Part shown: positions 35,093 through 45,725 of the stretch, piece by piece
How positions within the stretch are numbered: position 1 is the stretch's first letter
Layout: each line of letters begins with the position of its first letter
Source of the DNA: Neisseria sp.
GTDB lineage: Bacteria; Pseudomonadota; Gammaproteobacteria; Burkholderiales; Neisseriaceae
Assembly: GCF_030523955.1 (NCBI RefSeq)
Contig: NZ_JAUNHL010000011.1
Span: 1-58,616, forward strand
Direction: 5' to 3'
DNA length: 58,616 nucleotides
Notes under the pieces: generated by a model
Told to the model about the DNA's origin: nothing
What the model saw: the letters and a program-made list of their open reading frames with translations, nothing else
Database searches by the model: none
Position numbers and translations under genes: made by a program

Positions 35093-35186
35093 TTTAAAAA
35101 ACAATAAAGCCTTGCCTCGTTGCTATCCGCATTATCTTCAGATCAAGCAAGGCAACGCCATATCGTTTTTATTTGCGTCTCTACAC

Positions 35187-35963
35187 TCAACGAATGATTC
35201 CGCGGCTGGAATGCTCAAAAAAGTCTTTAAACACTGCTAATTCGGGCGCCGCCTCACTTGCTTCCAATACTTTTTCCTTCGCTTCGTCTAAAGTCAGCCC
35301 TTGGCGGTAAATCAATTTGTATATTTCTTTTACGCGTGCGATTTGCTCCGGCGAAAAACCATTGCGGCGCATGCCCTCGGCATTCAAACCGGCAGGTTCG
35401 GCGCGGTAGCCTGAAGCCATTACATACGGCGGCACATCTTTGTGCACGCCGGCTGCAAACGCCGTCATCGCATAATCGCCAATCTGGCAGAACTGGAACA
35501 CCAAGGTATAACCACCCAGTACCACATAATCTCCGATGGTCACATGGCCGGCCAACGAAGCATTATTGGCGAAAATAGTGTGGTTCCCGACTACGCAGTC
35601 ATGCGCCAGATGCACATATGCCATTATCCAATTGTCGTCACCCACCCGGGTCTCGCCGATACCGGTAACCGTACCTAAATTGAACGTAACGAACTCGCGT
35701 ATGGTGTTACCGTTACCGATAATCAGCTTAGTCGGCTCACCGCTGTATTTTTTGTCCTGCGGTATCGCGCCCAATGAAGCAAACTGGAAAATCTTATTGT
35801 CTTCGCCTATGGTGGTATGCCCGTCTATCACCACATGCGGCCCGATTTCGGTACGTGCGCCGATGTGTACATTGGGGCCGATAACGGTATACGGGCCAAC
35901 GCTGACGCTGCTGTCCAATTCGGCTTTCGGATCGATGATGGCGGTCGGATGGATAAGGCTCAT
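35187..35963 (-). CDS. lpxA: UDP-N-acetylglucosamine acyltransferase
   Basis: This is the first enzyme of lipid A synthesis: it transfers an acyl chain from ACP to the 3-OH of UDP-GlcNAc. The 258-residue product is a left-handed beta helix of hexapeptide repeats up to about residue 190 (for example [29 protein letters not shown]), with the catalytic His in [13 protein letters not shown], and a C-terminal helical domain. The start at ATG 35963 gives [17 protein letters not shown]. lpxB does not follow as it does in E. coli. Confidence 0.95.
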   Translation of the reverse strand: MSLIHPTAIIDPKAELDSSVSVGPYTVIGPNVHIGARTEIGPHVVIDGHTTIGEDNKIFQFASLGAIPQDKKYSGEPTKLIIGNGNTIREFVTFNLGTVTGIGETRVGDDNWIMAYVHLAHDCVVGNHTIFANNASLAGHVTIGDYVVLGGYTLVFQFCQIGDYAMTAFAAGVHKDVPPYVMASGYRAEPAGLNAEGMRRNGFSPEQIARVKEIYKLIYRQGLTLDEAKEKVLEASEAAPELAVFKDFFEHSSRGIIR

Positions 35964-35982
35964 AGCAAATCTTTCATGCGAT

Positions 35983-36025
35983 TGCCTGTCTGAAAATGAT
36001 CCAGACACGAACGTTCAGACAGGCA
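35983..36025 (-). terminator. Inverted DUS pair between fabZ and lpxA
   Basis: Facing DUS at 35983-35994 and 36014-36025 have a 19-base loop that itself contains ATGATCCAGACACGAACG. It lies in the 83-base gap between two genes of the same cluster, so it may weaken rather than stop transcription into lpxA. Confidence 0.5.
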
Positions 36026-36046
36026 TATGGATAAGGCGGCGGTTTC

Positions 36047-36502
36047 TTAAGAAACCATACGCTGGGCGCACATAATCACGGCTTCAACAGCCAACTGACC
36101 GTCTACGGAAGCTGTGGCACGGAATTTGCCGATGCCGCGTTTGTGAGCCAGCAACTCCACCTGGAAAATCAATTGGTCGCCCGGTACCACTTGGCGTTTG
36201 AAGCGAACTTCGTCCAAACCGGCAAACAAGGTGATTTCGCCTTCTTTGCGTTTACCGCCTTGCGTACAAACCGCCAATACGCCGCAGGCTTGCGCCATCG
36301 CTTCAATCACCAATACACCCGGCATCACCGGCGATTCGGGGAAATGACCTTGGAAAAACGGTTCGTTGTAGCTGACGTTTTTCAACGCGGTGAGGCTTTT
36401 GCCCGGTTGTACATCTGTTACGCGGTCCAACAATAGAAACGGGAAGCGGTGTGGCAGATAATCTTTGATTTCTTGGGCTTCGATGGGTAATTTGATTTCC
36501 AT
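36047..36502 (-). CDS. fabZ: 3-hydroxyacyl-ACP dehydratase FabZ
   Basis: FabZ dehydrates 3-hydroxyacyl-ACP in fatty-acid elongation and competes with LpxA and LpxD for 3-hydroxyacyl-ACP. The 151-residue hot-dog-fold protein has PHRFPFLLLDRV and the catalytic His and Glu in GHFPESPVMPGVLVIEAMAQACG. Its place between lpxD and lpxA is the conserved order. It starts 24 bases after lpxD ends. Confidence 0.96.
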   Translation of the reverse strand: MEIKLPIEAQEIKDYLPHRFPFLLLDRVTDVQPGKSLTALKNVSYNEPFFQGHFPESPVMPGVLVIEAMAQACGVLAVCTQGGKRKEGEITLFAGLDEVRFKRQVVPGDQLIFQVELLAHKRGIGKFRATASVDGQLAVEAVIMCAQRMVS

Positions 36503-36526
36503 AAATTCAATCTATCCAGGTAAATT

Positions 36527-37564
36527 TTATTGATTTTTCAGTTGGGCAACAGCTTGTTCCAGCTGCTTGATTTGTTTGGACATCTCGCTCAGATGCCGCA
36601 CATGGACGGCGTTACGCGCCCATTCTTTATGGGTTTGCATCGGATACGGGCCGGCAATGTGCTGGCCGCTTTCTTTGATGCTGTGGGTGATGCTGCTGCC
36701 GCCGCCGATGGTGGTTTTATCGGCGATTTCGATGTGGCCTACCGTACCGACGCCTCCGCCGATAACGCAGTAGCTGCCGACGGTTACGCTGCCGGAAATG
36801 CCGGTTTTGGCGGCAATCACGGTGTGCGAACCGATTTTGCAGTTGTGACCGATTTGCACCTGGTTGTCGATTTTGGTACCGTTGCCCACCACGGTGTCGC
36901 TCATCGCGCCGCGGTCGATATTGCTGTTGGAGCCGATTTCCACATCGTCGCCCAGCGTAACGCCGCCGGTTTGCGGAATCTTAAACCACGAATCGCCGGC
37001 AAAAGCCAAGCCGAAGCCGTCTGCCCCAATAACCGCGCCGGAATGGATTTCCACGCGGTGTCCCAGTGTGCAGCCGTGGTAAATCACGGCATTGGGGTGG
37101 ATAACGACTTCGTCGCCCAAGGTGCAGTCGTGTTCAACCACCGCACCGGCCAGAATGCGGCAACCCCGACCCAGCACGGTGCCGGTGCCGATATAGGCAT
37201 GTGCGCCAATTTCGCAACTTTCCGGCACCACCGCATCATGTTCAATCACTGCGGTAGGATGACGCTTACCCGACGAAGCCGTTACCGGAGAAAACAAGCG
37301 CGCCACTTTGGCAAAATAAAGATACGGGTCATCCGCAACAATCAAATTGCGGCCCGGGAACTCTTCCGCTGTTTTTTCATTAACAATTACTGCCCCGGCT
37401 TGGCTGCTCGTTACTTCGGCACGGTATTTGGGATTAGCTAAAAAACTCATGTGCGAAGCTGAAGCGCTATCCAGCGGACGCACACCGCTAATCTCGATAT
37501 CTTTACCGATAAAGCGGCCGCCCAATAAAGCGGTGATAGCAGACAAAGTATAAGAAGTCATCAT
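36527..37564 (-). CDS. lpxD: UDP-3-O-acylglucosamine N-acyltransferase
   Basis: This enzyme is the third step of lipid A synthesis and adds the N-linked acyl chain. The 345-residue product has the N-terminal uridine-binding domain (about residues 1-100) and a long left-handed beta helix with hexapeptide repeats such as IGAHAYIGTGTVLGRGCRI. The catalytic His is in QIGHNCKIGSHTVIAAKTGISGS. A C-terminal helix ends the chain. Either Met1 or Met2 could be the start. It lies between ompH and fabZ. Confidence 0.95.
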   Translation of the reverse strand: MMTSYTLSAITALLGGRFIGKDIEISGVRPLDSASASHMSFLANPKYRAEVTSSQAGAVIVNEKTAEEFPGRNLIVADDPYLYFAKVARLFSPVTASSGKRHPTAVIEHDAVVPESCEIGAHAYIGTGTVLGRGCRILAGAVVEHDCTLGDEVVIHPNAVIYHGCTLGHRVEIHSGAVIGADGFGLAFAGDSWFKIPQTGGVTLGDDVEIGSNSNIDRGAMSDTVVGNGTKIDNQVQIGHNCKIGSHTVIAAKTGISGSVTVGSYCVIGGGVGTVGHIEIADKTTIGGGSSITHSIKESGQHIAGPYPMQTHKEWARNAVHVRHLSEMSKQIKQLEQAVAQLKNQ

Positions 37565-37740
37565 ATATACTGTGCTTTGAAATAAAATGAAAATATAAGG
37601 GCATTACAGGCAACTGCAAGCCGATAGGATATTTGAACCATTGTGAAAATCAATCGAATACGGCTTCATATAGGCTAAGGTAGGGAAACGTACCGCCAGC
37701 CGGAAGCCGCATTCGCATTCATAAATGCCTGTCTGAAAAA

Positions 37741-38247
37741 TTATTTATTCAAAGCTTTAATGACTTCGTTGGTGATGTCAAACTTACTATTTACATACAC
37801 CGCATCTTGAATAATCAGATCATAGCCTTCGCGCTTGGCCAAGCCCACGATGACCTTGTTGGCATTTTGTTGCAAGGCTGCGAACTCTTCATTGCGGCGC
37901 AAATTAAAGTCTTCCGCCAATTGAGCCTGTTCCGTTCTGAACTGCCGCCCCAACACTTCCAACTTCTGCAAAACTTCCTGACGCTGAACATCAGTTATGT
38001 CTTTGTTTGCTAATTGTTTCTCTAGCCCTTCTCCCTCGCGGTGCAGATTTTGCAGCTTGGTTTGCCTTCCGGCAAACTCTTTCTGCAAAGTCTTCTCAAT
38101 ATTCTGCGCCTGCTTAGATTCCCGGTACACTCGTTCCGTATCGATAAAACCGAGTTTCTGTACGCCTTCTGCCCATGCTGCCTGACTCAAGCCTAAAGCA
38201 GCCACAACCGCCAAAGCGGTTCGCATCAAAGAATGATTGGTTTTCAT
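37741..38247 (-). CDS. ompH: Periplasmic chaperone OmpH/Skp
   Basis: Skp holds unfolded outer-membrane proteins on their way to BamA. The 168-residue product has a Sec signal peptide ending AWA before Glu-Gly, then KLGFIDTERVYRESKQAQNIEKTL and a long charged coiled-coil region, as in the trimeric jellyfish-shaped family. It follows bamA after 45 bases. A DUS at 37726-37737 lies just beyond the stop. Confidence 0.92.
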   Translation of the reverse strand: MKTNHSLMRTALAVVAALGLSQAAWAEGVQKLGFIDTERVYRESKQAQNIEKTLQKEFAGRQTKLQNLHREGEGLEKQLANKDITDVQRQEVLQKLEVLGRQFRTEQAQLAEDFNLRRNEEFAALQQNANKVIVGLAKREGYDLIIQDAVYVNSKFDITNEVIKALNK

Positions 38248-38292
38248 AAACAGTTTCCTACAAACTGACGAGTTCTGCTTCCACTATCGGAT

Positions 38293-40683
38293 TTAGAATG
38301 TTGTACCCAGCTGGAATTGGAAACGCTGGATTTCGTCAGATGATTTTTTGTTTATCGGATAAGCATAACTAAACTTCATCGGCCCCAACGGAGAGAGCCA
38401 AGTAACCGCAGCACCCGCCGAATAACGCAATTCGTTTTTGAACGTCGAGCGATGCTCACCGTCGTATACACTAATGCCGTTGTCACTGTCTTGGGCAGTA
38501 TAGGTTTTACCATCCCACACGCTGCCGGCATCAGCAAACAAACTCATCCGTACGGTACGGCTGTCTTTTACACCCGGGAAGGGGAACAACAATTCCGCGG
38601 TACCCGATACCATTTTATTGCCGCCATAGCTGATTTTATCGCCGTCATCATCATAGACTTTCGGGCCTAAAGTGCCGTTTTCATAACCGCGTACCGAACC
38701 CAAGCCGCCGCCATAAAAGTTTTCAAAGAACGGCAGCTCTTTGGTTTTGCCATAGCCATCGGCATAGCCGATATCGCCACCCAGCATCAGAGTAAGATTG
38801 CGGCTCAGCGGGAAGAACCATTTTTGATTGTGAGTTACGCTGTAATATTGCAAATCACTACCCGGCAAACCAATGGTTGCGTTGACATCCGTACTGTAAC
38901 CGCGGGTCGGCCACAAGGCACTATCTGTCTTATTACGGCCCCAGCCTATCGTTCCTTTGTATACCCAACCGCTGTAAGAGCCTTCACCGGTATCCGCATT
39001 ATTCAGAGTACCGTATTTTGATACGAAATCTCGATAACGCATAGGCGAACCATCATAGGTGTTTACTTTCAGATGCTCAGGTGCAAAACCGACATTAATA
39101 CGGTCATATTCAGTAACCGGAATACCCGCGCGAATACCAAGACCGTATTTGGTGGTTTTATACTGCTGGACATTGGTACTGTCGTCAGATTTGCGTGGAT
39201 CGTAAACTCTTCCGTATAAATCGTATCCCAAGCTCACGCCATCCGGTGTGAAATACGGATCGGTAAACGACAAAGATGCATTTTGGGTGGTATCACTGCG
39301 TGATATACGGGCAGAAATCGATTTACCGGTACCGAACAAATTATCCTGCGCCACACCGGCAGATAATACCAAGCCGGTACCCTGCACCCAACCCGCTGAT
39401 AAATCCAGTGAACCGGTAGATTTTTCTTCCACGCTCATATCGATATCAACTTGGTCGGGAGAATTTTCGACAGGTTTCGCATCGAATTTAACATTGTCAA
39501 AATATCCCAGCAGATCAACGCGCTCCTTCGAACGTTGCAACTTAGATGTATCGTAAGGCGCAGCCTCCATCTGGCGTAATTCGCGGCGAATCACTTCATC
39601 GCGGGTTTTATTATTGCCCGTGATGTTGATCTGATTAACATAAACCTTGCGGCCAGGGTTAATATTCAATACAAAATTAACGATTTTATTTTGTGCATCC
39701 GGTTGCGGTATCACATTAACTTCGCTAAACGCGTAGCCTGCGCTGCCCATGGCGTTCTGGATATTTTGCAGGCCTTCCACCATCAGGCTACGGTCATACC
39801 ACTTGCCTTCTTTCATTTTCAGCAGTTTATATAAATTCTCTTTCGGCACCTCATTGGTATCGCCTTCAATGGCAACTTTACCCCAACGATAACGCTCGCC
39901 TTCATGTACCTGAATGGTAATGGTTTGCTTACTCTTGTCTTCGTTATTTTGCACATCGGTATTGACGATGCGGAAATCAAAATAACCGTTGTTCTGATAA
40001 AACTCGGTAATCCGCTCCAAATCTTGGTTGAATTTTTCTTGGCTAAACTGATTGCTTTTGGTCATCCAAGTAAACAGACCGCCCTCGCTCAAGCTCATCT
40101 GTTTGATCAAACGCCTGTCTGAATAACGCTCATTACCTTCGATTTTAATATCGGTAATTTTGGTGGTTTTGCCTTCCTCGATTTTCAAATCGATGGCCAC
40201 ACGGTTACGTGCCAATTTGGTTACACTAGGTGTCACTTCGACCGAATTTTTACCGCGATTGCGATATTCTTCTTTCAGGCTCTCCACCGCCTGATTCAAT
40301 TTGGCTTGGCTAAACGGCTGCGATTGACCCAAACCAAAGCTGGCCAGATTCTTTTTCAGGGTAGCCGCTTCAAATACTTTGGCACCGCTGATGTTAACAT
40401 CACTGATAGTGGGACGTTCGGTAACGGTTAACAACACCTGATCACCCATCGTTTCCACACGCACATCTTCAAAGAAGCCGGTGGCATATAATTCTTTAAT
40501 GATTTCCTGCCCCTTATCATCGGTAAAAGTATCACCGACCTTTACGGGCAGATAAGTGAACACTGTGGCCGGTTCAGTAGTTTGCAGACCCTCGATGCGG
40601 ATGTCCTGGATGGTAAAATCAGCCAAAGCCAACGGAGAGAGACCTAATACCATCAAGGCCGCAGTAATTTGTTTCAGTTTCAT
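38293..40683 (-). CDS. bamA: Outer-membrane protein assembly factor BamA (Omp85)
   Basis: BamA inserts beta-barrel proteins into the outer membrane. The 796-residue product has a signal peptide ending LALA before Asp-Phe, five POTRA domains across about residues 22-420, and a 16-stranded barrel that ends with the C-terminal Phe (LGTTF). The conserved loop-6 motif appears as GSVRGYENGTLGP. A partial DUS (CGCCTGTCTGAA) lies in frame in the POTRA region near 40111. rseP ends 5 bases before it starts. Confidence 0.97.
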   Translation of the reverse strand: MKLKQITAALMVLGLSPLALADFTIQDIRIEGLQTTEPATVFTYLPVKVGDTFTDDKGQEIIKELYATGFFEDVRVETMGDQVLLTVTERPTISDVNISGAKVFEAATLKKNLASFGLGQSQPFSQAKLNQAVESLKEEYRNRGKNSVEVTPSVTKLARNRVAIDLKIEEGKTTKITDIKIEGNERYSDRRLIKQMSLSEGGLFTWMTKSNQFSQEKFNQDLERITEFYQNNGYFDFRIVNTDVQNNEDKSKQTITIQVHEGERYRWGKVAIEGDTNEVPKENLYKLLKMKEGKWYDRSLMVEGLQNIQNAMGSAGYAFSEVNVIPQPDAQNKIVNFVLNINPGRKVYVNQINITGNNKTRDEVIRRELRQMEAAPYDTSKLQRSKERVDLLGYFDNVKFDAKPVENSPDQVDIDMSVEEKSTGSLDLSAGWVQGTGLVLSAGVAQDNLFGTGKSISARISRSDTTQNASLSFTDPYFTPDGVSLGYDLYGRVYDPRKSDDSTNVQQYKTTKYGLGIRAGIPVTEYDRINVGFAPEHLKVNTYDGSPMRYRDFVSKYGTLNNADTGEGSYSGWVYKGTIGWGRNKTDSALWPTRGYSTDVNATIGLPGSDLQYYSVTHNQKWFFPLSRNLTLMLGGDIGYADGYGKTKELPFFENFYGGGLGSVRGYENGTLGPKVYDDDGDKISYGGNKMVSGTAELLFPFPGVKDSRTVRMSLFADAGSVWDGKTYTAQDSDNGISVYDGEHRSTFKNELRYSAGAAVTWLSPLGPMKFSYAYPINKKSSDEIQRFQFQLGTTF

Positions 40684-40688
40684 AAATC

Positions 40689-42032
40689 CTATCCAAACAA
40701 TCGGGTAATATCATTAAAGAACGCCAGCAGCATCAGCATCAACATGGCAGCAATACCTATGCGGATGCCCAGCATCTGTATACGCTCGCTCAAAGGCCTG
40801 CCTCGCAGCCATTCTATCGTATAAAACACCAGATGCCCGCCGTCCAGTACCGGAATCGGCAGCAAATTCAATACGCCCAAGCTGATGCTCACCAGCGCGA
40901 GAAACTCCAAATAAGCCTGTGCACCCATTGAGGCCGACTTACCCGCCACATCTGCGATGGTTAAAGGGCCTGAAATATGGTTTAGCGAGGCTTGGCCGAT
41001 CAGCAGTTTGCCGAAAAACTTTACCGTCAAAACGGAATACTCAACGGTTTTGTCCCAGCCCATTTTAAATGCTTCGGAAACAGAAGGCCTATATTCATGG
41101 GTAATCTTCTGCTGCCAAGCTTCGTCTGGTTTGGCCGCCACGCCGATCTGGCCGATGATGCGGTTGCGATCCGGCGTTTCCACGGAATTGGGGCGCAATT
41201 CGGTTTGGTGGGTAGCACCGTTGCGAATATAAGTTAAAGTCAGTTTCTGACCGGGGCTGTTGCGTACGATCTCGCTCCACGCCAGCCATGTCGGCGTCGG
41301 TACGCCGTTAACCGCCACCACTTGGTCATCCACCTGTAAGCCGGCTTTCTCGGCAGGGCTGTCTTTGGCCACCCTGCCGATTTTATCACTGCTTCTTGAA
41401 GCTGTTAAACCGATAAAACCGTTATTCTTCGCCACCTCGGCAGCTTGCGGTGTGCCGGCGGCATCGATAATACGCTCGGCTGCTTTGCCTGTTTCGTCTT
41501 TTACCTGCACGGCAACTTTACCGCCATCCAAGTTCAATACAATAGCGGTTTGCGCGCTTCCCCAGTCTTTAACCGGCTCTCCGTTGACACGCTCAATGAA
41601 GTCGCCGGTTTGGAAACCCGCCCGCTCGGCGATGGTGCCGGGCACCACCGTACCGATATACGGTTTGATTTCGGTTACGCCAAAGGAAAAACTAATACCG
41701 TATAAAACGATTGCCAGCAATAAATTGGTTAAAGGGCCGGCTGCCACGATGGCAATCCGTTTTTTCGGCGACTGTTTGTCAAAAGCATAAGGCAAATCGG
41801 CTTCGGCCACATTGCCTTCGCGCGTATCCACCATTTTGACATAACCGCCCAATGGAATGGGAGCCAAACACCATTCGGTATCGCCGCGTTGTTTGCGGTA
41901 GAAAGGCTTACCAAAGCCCACACTGAAGCGCAATACTTTAACGCCACACCAACGTGCGACAATATAGTGGCCGAATTCATGCAGGCTGACCAAAATCAAG
42001 ATGGCCACTATAAACGAAATAACCGTTACCAA
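40689..42032 (-). CDS. rseP: RIP metalloprotease RseP
   Basis: This inner-membrane site-2 protease cleaves anti-sigma factors and signal-peptide remnants. The 447-residue product has the zinc motif HEFGH at residues 18-22, two PDZ-like domains between about 115 and 310 (for example [26 protein letters not shown] and [26 protein letters not shown]), the second active-site motif [10 protein letters not shown] near 395, and a C-terminal hydrophobic segment. It lies between dxr (14 bases away) and bamA. Confidence 0.95.
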   Translation of the reverse strand: MVTVISFIVAILILVSLHEFGHYIVARWCGVKVLRFSVGFGKPFYRKQRGDTEWCLAPIPLGGYVKMVDTREGNVAEADLPYAFDKQSPKKRIAIVAAGPLTNLLLAIVLYGISFSFGVTEIKPYIGTVVPGTIAERAGFQTGDFIERVNGEPVKDWGSAQTAIVLNLDGGKVAVQVKDETGKAAERIIDAAGTPQAAEVAKNNGFIGLTASRSSDKIGRVAKDSPAEKAGLQVDDQVVAVNGVPTPTWLAWSEIVRNSPGQKLTLTYIRNGATHQTELRPNSVETPDRNRIIGQIGVAAKPDEAWQQKITHEYRPSVSEAFKMGWDKTVEYSVLTVKFFGKLLIGQASLNHISGPLTIADVAGKSASMGAQAYLEFLALVSISLGVLNLLPIPVLDGGHLVFYTIEWLRGRPLSERIQMLGIRIGIAAMLMLMLLAFFNDITRLFG

Positions 42033-42046
42033 ACAACCTACTCCCT

Positions 42047-43234
42047 TTAGCGGCTACATGCTGCCGCGATAAATTGCTGCGCCACGCTGCGTGCCGCGCG
42101 ATCTTGTTCCAACAGCCCTTCTAGGCTGCCGGTTTCCCCCGCATCGACGGCCGACAAGCTGTGTTCGACCACTTGTGCGATATCGGTGAAACGGATTTGA
42201 TGATTTAAAAATGCGGCCACCGCCTCTTCGTTGGCTGCATTCAAGATACAAGGCGCGGCACCGCCCGCGTGCATCGCTTGATAAGCCAATTTCAAACACG
42301 GAAAACGCTTGAAGTCCGGCTCGCGGAAAGTCAAATCGCCCATTCTGCTGAAATCCAAACAGCCCACACCCGAATCGATACGTTCGGGCAAACCCAAACA
42401 ATATGCAATCGGTGTGCGCATATCGGGATTGCCCATTTGCGCGAGTACCGAGCCGTCCAAATAGCGCACCATGCTGTGTATCACGCTTTGCGGATGTATC
42501 ACCACTTCCAACTGTTCGGGCGGGCAGTTGAACAACCAATGCGCCTCGATCAGCTCCAAACCTTTGTTCATCATACTGGCGGAATCCACCGAAATTTTCT
42601 GCCCCATCGACCAGTTCGGATGTTTCACCGCCTGCGCGGGCGTGATACGGTCGAAAGCCGACAAATCGGTTTCCAAAAAAGGGCCGCCCGATGCGGTCAG
42701 AATAATAGACTGGATTCCGTGCGCGTGCAGACTGCCTGTGTAATTTTCCGGCAAAACTTGGTAAATCGCATTGTGTTCGCTGTCTATCGGCAGCACCTGT
42801 GCACCGGATTTGCGCGCGGTTTCCATAAACAGCGCGCCGGAAACCACCAAGGTTTCTTTATTGGCCAGATAAATGGTTTTGCCCGCTGCTGCTGCTGCCA
42901 AAGTCGGCGGCAATCCGGCGGCGCCGACGATCGCAGCCATCACACCGGTTACTTCCGCTGCGGTCGCCACATCAATCAAAGCTTGGCTGCCGTGCAATAC
43001 TTCGGTATCAACGCCGACCGAACTCAAATACTGCTTCAATTCAGCGGCACTTGCTTCATCCGCCATTACCGCATAACGGGGCCGGAAGGAGCGGCATTGC
43101 TCGGCCAATTTTGCTGTTTGCCTATGGCCGGCCAGCGCAAACACTTCGAATCTTTCCGGATGACGCGCCACCACATCCAGCGTACTCACGCCTATGCTGC
43201 CGGTGGCTCCCAATATTGTTAGAACTTGTTTCAT
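42047..43234 (-). CDS. dxr: 1-deoxy-D-xylulose 5-phosphate reductoisomerase
   Basis: This enzyme converts DXP to MEP, the committed step of the non-mevalonate isoprenoid pathway, which supplies UppS and UbiA. The 395-residue product has the NADPH-binding [13 protein letters not shown] at the N-terminus, the metal-binding [17 protein letters not shown] and [15 protein letters not shown]. The start at 43234 gives [13 protein letters not shown]. Upstream, 140 bases with three DUS (43249, 43313 and 43363) separate it from cdsA. Confidence 0.97.
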   Translation of the reverse strand: MKQVLTILGATGSIGVSTLDVVARHPERFEVFALAGHRQTAKLAEQCRSFRPRYAVMADEASAAELKQYLSSVGVDTEVLHGSQALIDVATAAEVTGVMAAIVGAAGLPPTLAAAAAGKTIYLANKETLVVSGALFMETARKSGAQVLPIDSEHNAIYQVLPENYTGSLHAHGIQSIILTASGGPFLETDLSAFDRITPAQAVKHPNWSMGQKISVDSASMMNKGLELIEAHWLFNCPPEQLEVVIHPQSVIHSMVRYLDGSVLAQMGNPDMRTPIAYCLGLPERIDSGVGCLDFSRMGDLTFREPDFKRFPCLKLAYQAMHAGGAAPCILNAANEEAVAAFLNHQIRFTDIAQVVEHSLSAVDAGETGSLEGLLEQDRAARSVAQQFIAAACSR

Positions 43235-43374
43235 GGTTTAGGTTCGTTTTCAGACAGGCATTTACACTAGGCTGTTTCAAACGACTATTTCTGTTTGAAA
43301 CCGCATACCTGATGCCTGTCTGAAAAAATTTTATTATGTTTTTCACTAAGGTCTCGCCTGTTTTCAGACAGGCA

Positions 43375-44172
43375 TCAACCCAACAATCCGCTTACCGCCG
43401 CATACACGCTGACGACGGCAATCAAAGAATCAATCCGGTCGAAAACCCCGCCGTGGCCCGGTAACAAACGGCTGCTGTCTTTCACGCCTGCTGCACGTTT
43501 GAACCAACTTTCCAACAAATCGCCGCCGATGCTCACCGCCGTCAGCACCAATGCCACCAGCATGGCAGACAACCAAGACAAGTCAACATCCAGCCAACCG
43601 ATCTGGCGAACAATAGTCATATAAACCAACACGGCAACCGCGCCGCCGGCTGCACCTTCCCAGCTTTTTTTGGGGCTGATGGCCGGTGCCAGCTGATGTT
43701 TGCCGTAGGCCTTTCCACTGAAATAAGCAAAAATATCGGCAATCCACACCAAGCCCATTACCGCCAACAACGAAGCGGCCGCATCGGTATCCGGACGCAA
43801 CAGCTGCATACCGAACCAAAACGGCAGCATCAGCAACCAGCCGATTGCCGCACTTTTCCAATCGGCGGCAAGTTTCCATTTATATTTCAACCACAAAGGC
43901 ATGCCTGCGAACCAGAACAATAACACCAGCAACCAAGCGATGCCGGGCAGCATCCAGCCTCCGGCCGCAGCAAACAACATAAATAAAGCGGTTCCGCCCA
44001 AATAAGGCAGCCGCTGGCCGGCGCTCATGCCGCACAAGCGGCTGTATTCGTACAGCGCCAACAATACCATCAAGGCCGTAAAAAATGCCCATAGGCCGGG
44101 TGGTGCGTAAAACAGCATTCCCAGCATCAGCGGCAATAGTACCAAAGCGGTTAATACGCGCTGCCACAACAT
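43375..44172 (-). CDS. cdsA: Phosphatidate cytidylyltransferase
   Basis: CdsA makes CDP-diacylglycerol for phospholipid synthesis in the inner membrane. The 265-residue product has seven or eight hydrophobic segments and the family signature in GDLLESWFKRAAGVKDSSRLLPGHGGVFDRIDSL, with KKSWEGAAGG before it. It begins 3 bases after uppS ends, so the two are coupled. Confidence 0.95.
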   Translation of the reverse strand: MLWQRVLTALVLLPLMLGMLFYAPPGLWAFFTALMVLLALYEYSRLCGMSAGQRLPYLGGTALFMLFAAAGGWMLPGIAWLLVLLFWFAGMPLWLKYKWKLAADWKSAAIGWLLMLPFWFGMQLLRPDTDAAASLLAVMGLVWIADIFAYFSGKAYGKHQLAPAISPKKSWEGAAGGAVAVLVYMTIVRQIGWLDVDLSWLSAMLVALVLTAVSIGGDLLESWFKRAAGVKDSSRLLPGHGGVFDRIDSLIAVVSVYAAVSGLLG

Positions 44173-44175
44173 GGC

Positions 44176-44922
44176 TTATCCCCTTTGCTGTTCCGGCGGC
44201 AATTGCTCGGAAGTACGGCCGAAGCGGCGTTCGCGTTTCTGATACGATTCGATCGCCTCACCAAACGCACGAACGTTGAAGTCCGGCCACAAAATATCGG
44301 TAAAATAAAATTCGGTATACGCAAGCTGCCAGAGCAGGAAATTGCTGATACGCGTTTCCCCTCCGGTACGGATAAACAAATCCGGTTCGGGCGCATCCGC
44401 CAGCATCAGATGGCGCGACAAATCGGCCTCGGTGATTTCGGTTTTGCCCTCTTTCAGCAATTTATTGGCCGCCTGCAAAATATCCCAACGGCCGCCGTAA
44501 TCGGCGGCGATGGCAAGCGTCAGCCCCGTATTGCCGGCGGTCAACGCTTCGGCTTTTTCGATTCCTGCGCGGATTTCCACAGAAAACCGGCTGCGGTCTC
44601 CGATCACTTTCAGGCGCATATTATTGCGATGCATCTTCTGCGCCTGTTTGTCGAGCGCCTGCAAAAACAACCCCATCAGAAAACTGACTTCTTCCTGAGG
44701 GCGGCGCCAGTTTTCGGTGGAAAAAGCGAAGACAGTCAGGTATTGCACGCCGATGGCGGAACAATGTTCGCACAGATTTTCCAGCACCGTCAGCCCGCGT
44801 TTGTGCCCCATCACGCGCGGCATCAGGCGTTTTTTCGCCCAACGGCCGTTGCCGTCCATAATCACGGCGACATGTCGCGGGATTTGGCTGTGTTCCAAAA
44901 TGGTCTGCGTGCTGCTGTTCAA
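44176..44922 (-). CDS. uppS: Undecaprenyl diphosphate synthase (TTG start)
   Basis: This enzyme makes the C55 lipid carrier of cell-wall and polysaccharide synthesis. The 248-residue product has the catalytic HVAVIMDGNGRWAKKR, GHKRGLTVLENLCEHC, FAFSTENWRRPQEEV and the C-terminal DLFIRTGGETRISNFLLWQLAYTEFYF. The start is chosen at TTG 44922 because AGGAG lies 8 bases upstream and the product then begins NSSTQTILEHSQIPRH, in line with relatives as I recall them. An ATG 13 codons earlier would give an unusual extension. Confidence 0.92.
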   Translation of the reverse strand: MNSSTQTILEHSQIPRHVAVIMDGNGRWAKKRLMPRVMGHKRGLTVLENLCEHCSAIGVQYLTVFAFSTENWRRPQEEVSFLMGLFLQALDKQAQKMHRNNMRLKVIGDRSRFSVEIRAGIEKAEALTAGNTGLTLAIAADYGGRWDILQAANKLLKEGKTEITEADLSRHLMLADAPEPDLFIRTGGETRISNFLLWQLAYTEFYFTDILWPDFNVRAFGEAIESYQKRERRFGRTSEQLPPEQQRG

Positions 44923-45022
44923 AATATTTCTCCTGTTGAACACCGCTGCAATCTGCGGCAACCGCGGGCTTATTCGTGATGAATAGAATGGCCGCGCAGC
45001 GCCGCTATGCCTGTCTGAAAAC

Positions 45023-45580
45023 TTAAATCGCCATCAGATCTTCTTCTTTGGCCGCCAGCGTTTTATCGGTTTCCGCGATAAATTTGTCGGTCAGCTTCTG
45101 AATCGCTTCTTCAGCACGGCGGGCTTCGTCTTCTGAAATTTCTTTGTCTTTCAGCAGTTTTTTGATGTGGTCGTTGGCATCACGGCGAACATTGCGGATA
45201 GACACCCGGCCGTCTTCCACTTCCGCGCGCACGACTTTAATCAAGTCTTTGCGGCGCTCTTCGGTGAGCATCGGCATCGGTACGCGGATCACATCACCCA
45301 TCGCGGCCGGATTCAAACCGAGATTCGAATCGCGAATGGCTTTTTCCACGGCGGACGACATATTGCTCTCGTATACTTTCACGCCGATGGTGCGTGCATC
45401 CAGCAAGGTCACGTTAGCCACTTGGCTAACCGGTACCGGGCTGCCGTAATATTCCACTTCAACCTGATCCAGCAGTCCGGTATGGGCGCGGCCGGTGCGT
45501 ACTTTGGCCAAGTTTTCTTTCAATACTTCCAATGAGCGCTGCATTTTGCTTTCAGCGCTTTTTTGAATATCGTTCAACAT
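45023..45580 (-). CDS. frr: Ribosome recycling factor
   Basis: With EF-G, this protein splits post-termination ribosomes. The 185-residue product starts [38 protein letters not shown], the family N-terminus, and has the [19 protein letters not shown] and [30 protein letters not shown] segments. The start at 45580 follows AAGAGAAATCCC; an earlier in-frame start adds 13 residues. It precedes uppS by 100 bases with one DUS at 45008. Confidence 0.97.
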   Translation of the reverse strand: MLNDIQKSAESKMQRSLEVLKENLAKVRTGRAHTGLLDQVEVEYYGSPVPVSQVANVTLLDARTIGVKVYESNMSSAVEKAIRDSNLGLNPAAMGDVIRVPMPMLTEERRKDLIKVVRAEVEDGRVSIRNVRRDANDHIKKLLKDKEISEDEARRAEEAIQKLTDKFIAETDKTLAAKEEDLMAI

Positions 45581-45725
45581 GGGATTTCTCTTGTTGGTTA
45601 ATAATCGGACTGCCCGCAAATTGAGCAGGCAGCATAAAGATAAGCTTTAAGCGTTGAATAGTAACCTGCCTTGGGTTGTCGAACAAGTCCAAACGGTATA
45701 ATCGCGGTACTAATCGAGTATTTTA

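Noticed and set aside
36530-37441. 303-codon frame opposite lpxD
   Set aside because: A shadow of the hexapeptide-repeat codons of lpxD, with no sensible N-terminus.
42269-43222. 317-codon frame opposite dxr
   Set aside because: It overlaps dxr, whose family motifs are unambiguous, and encodes a His- and Arg-rich product with no recognisable feature.
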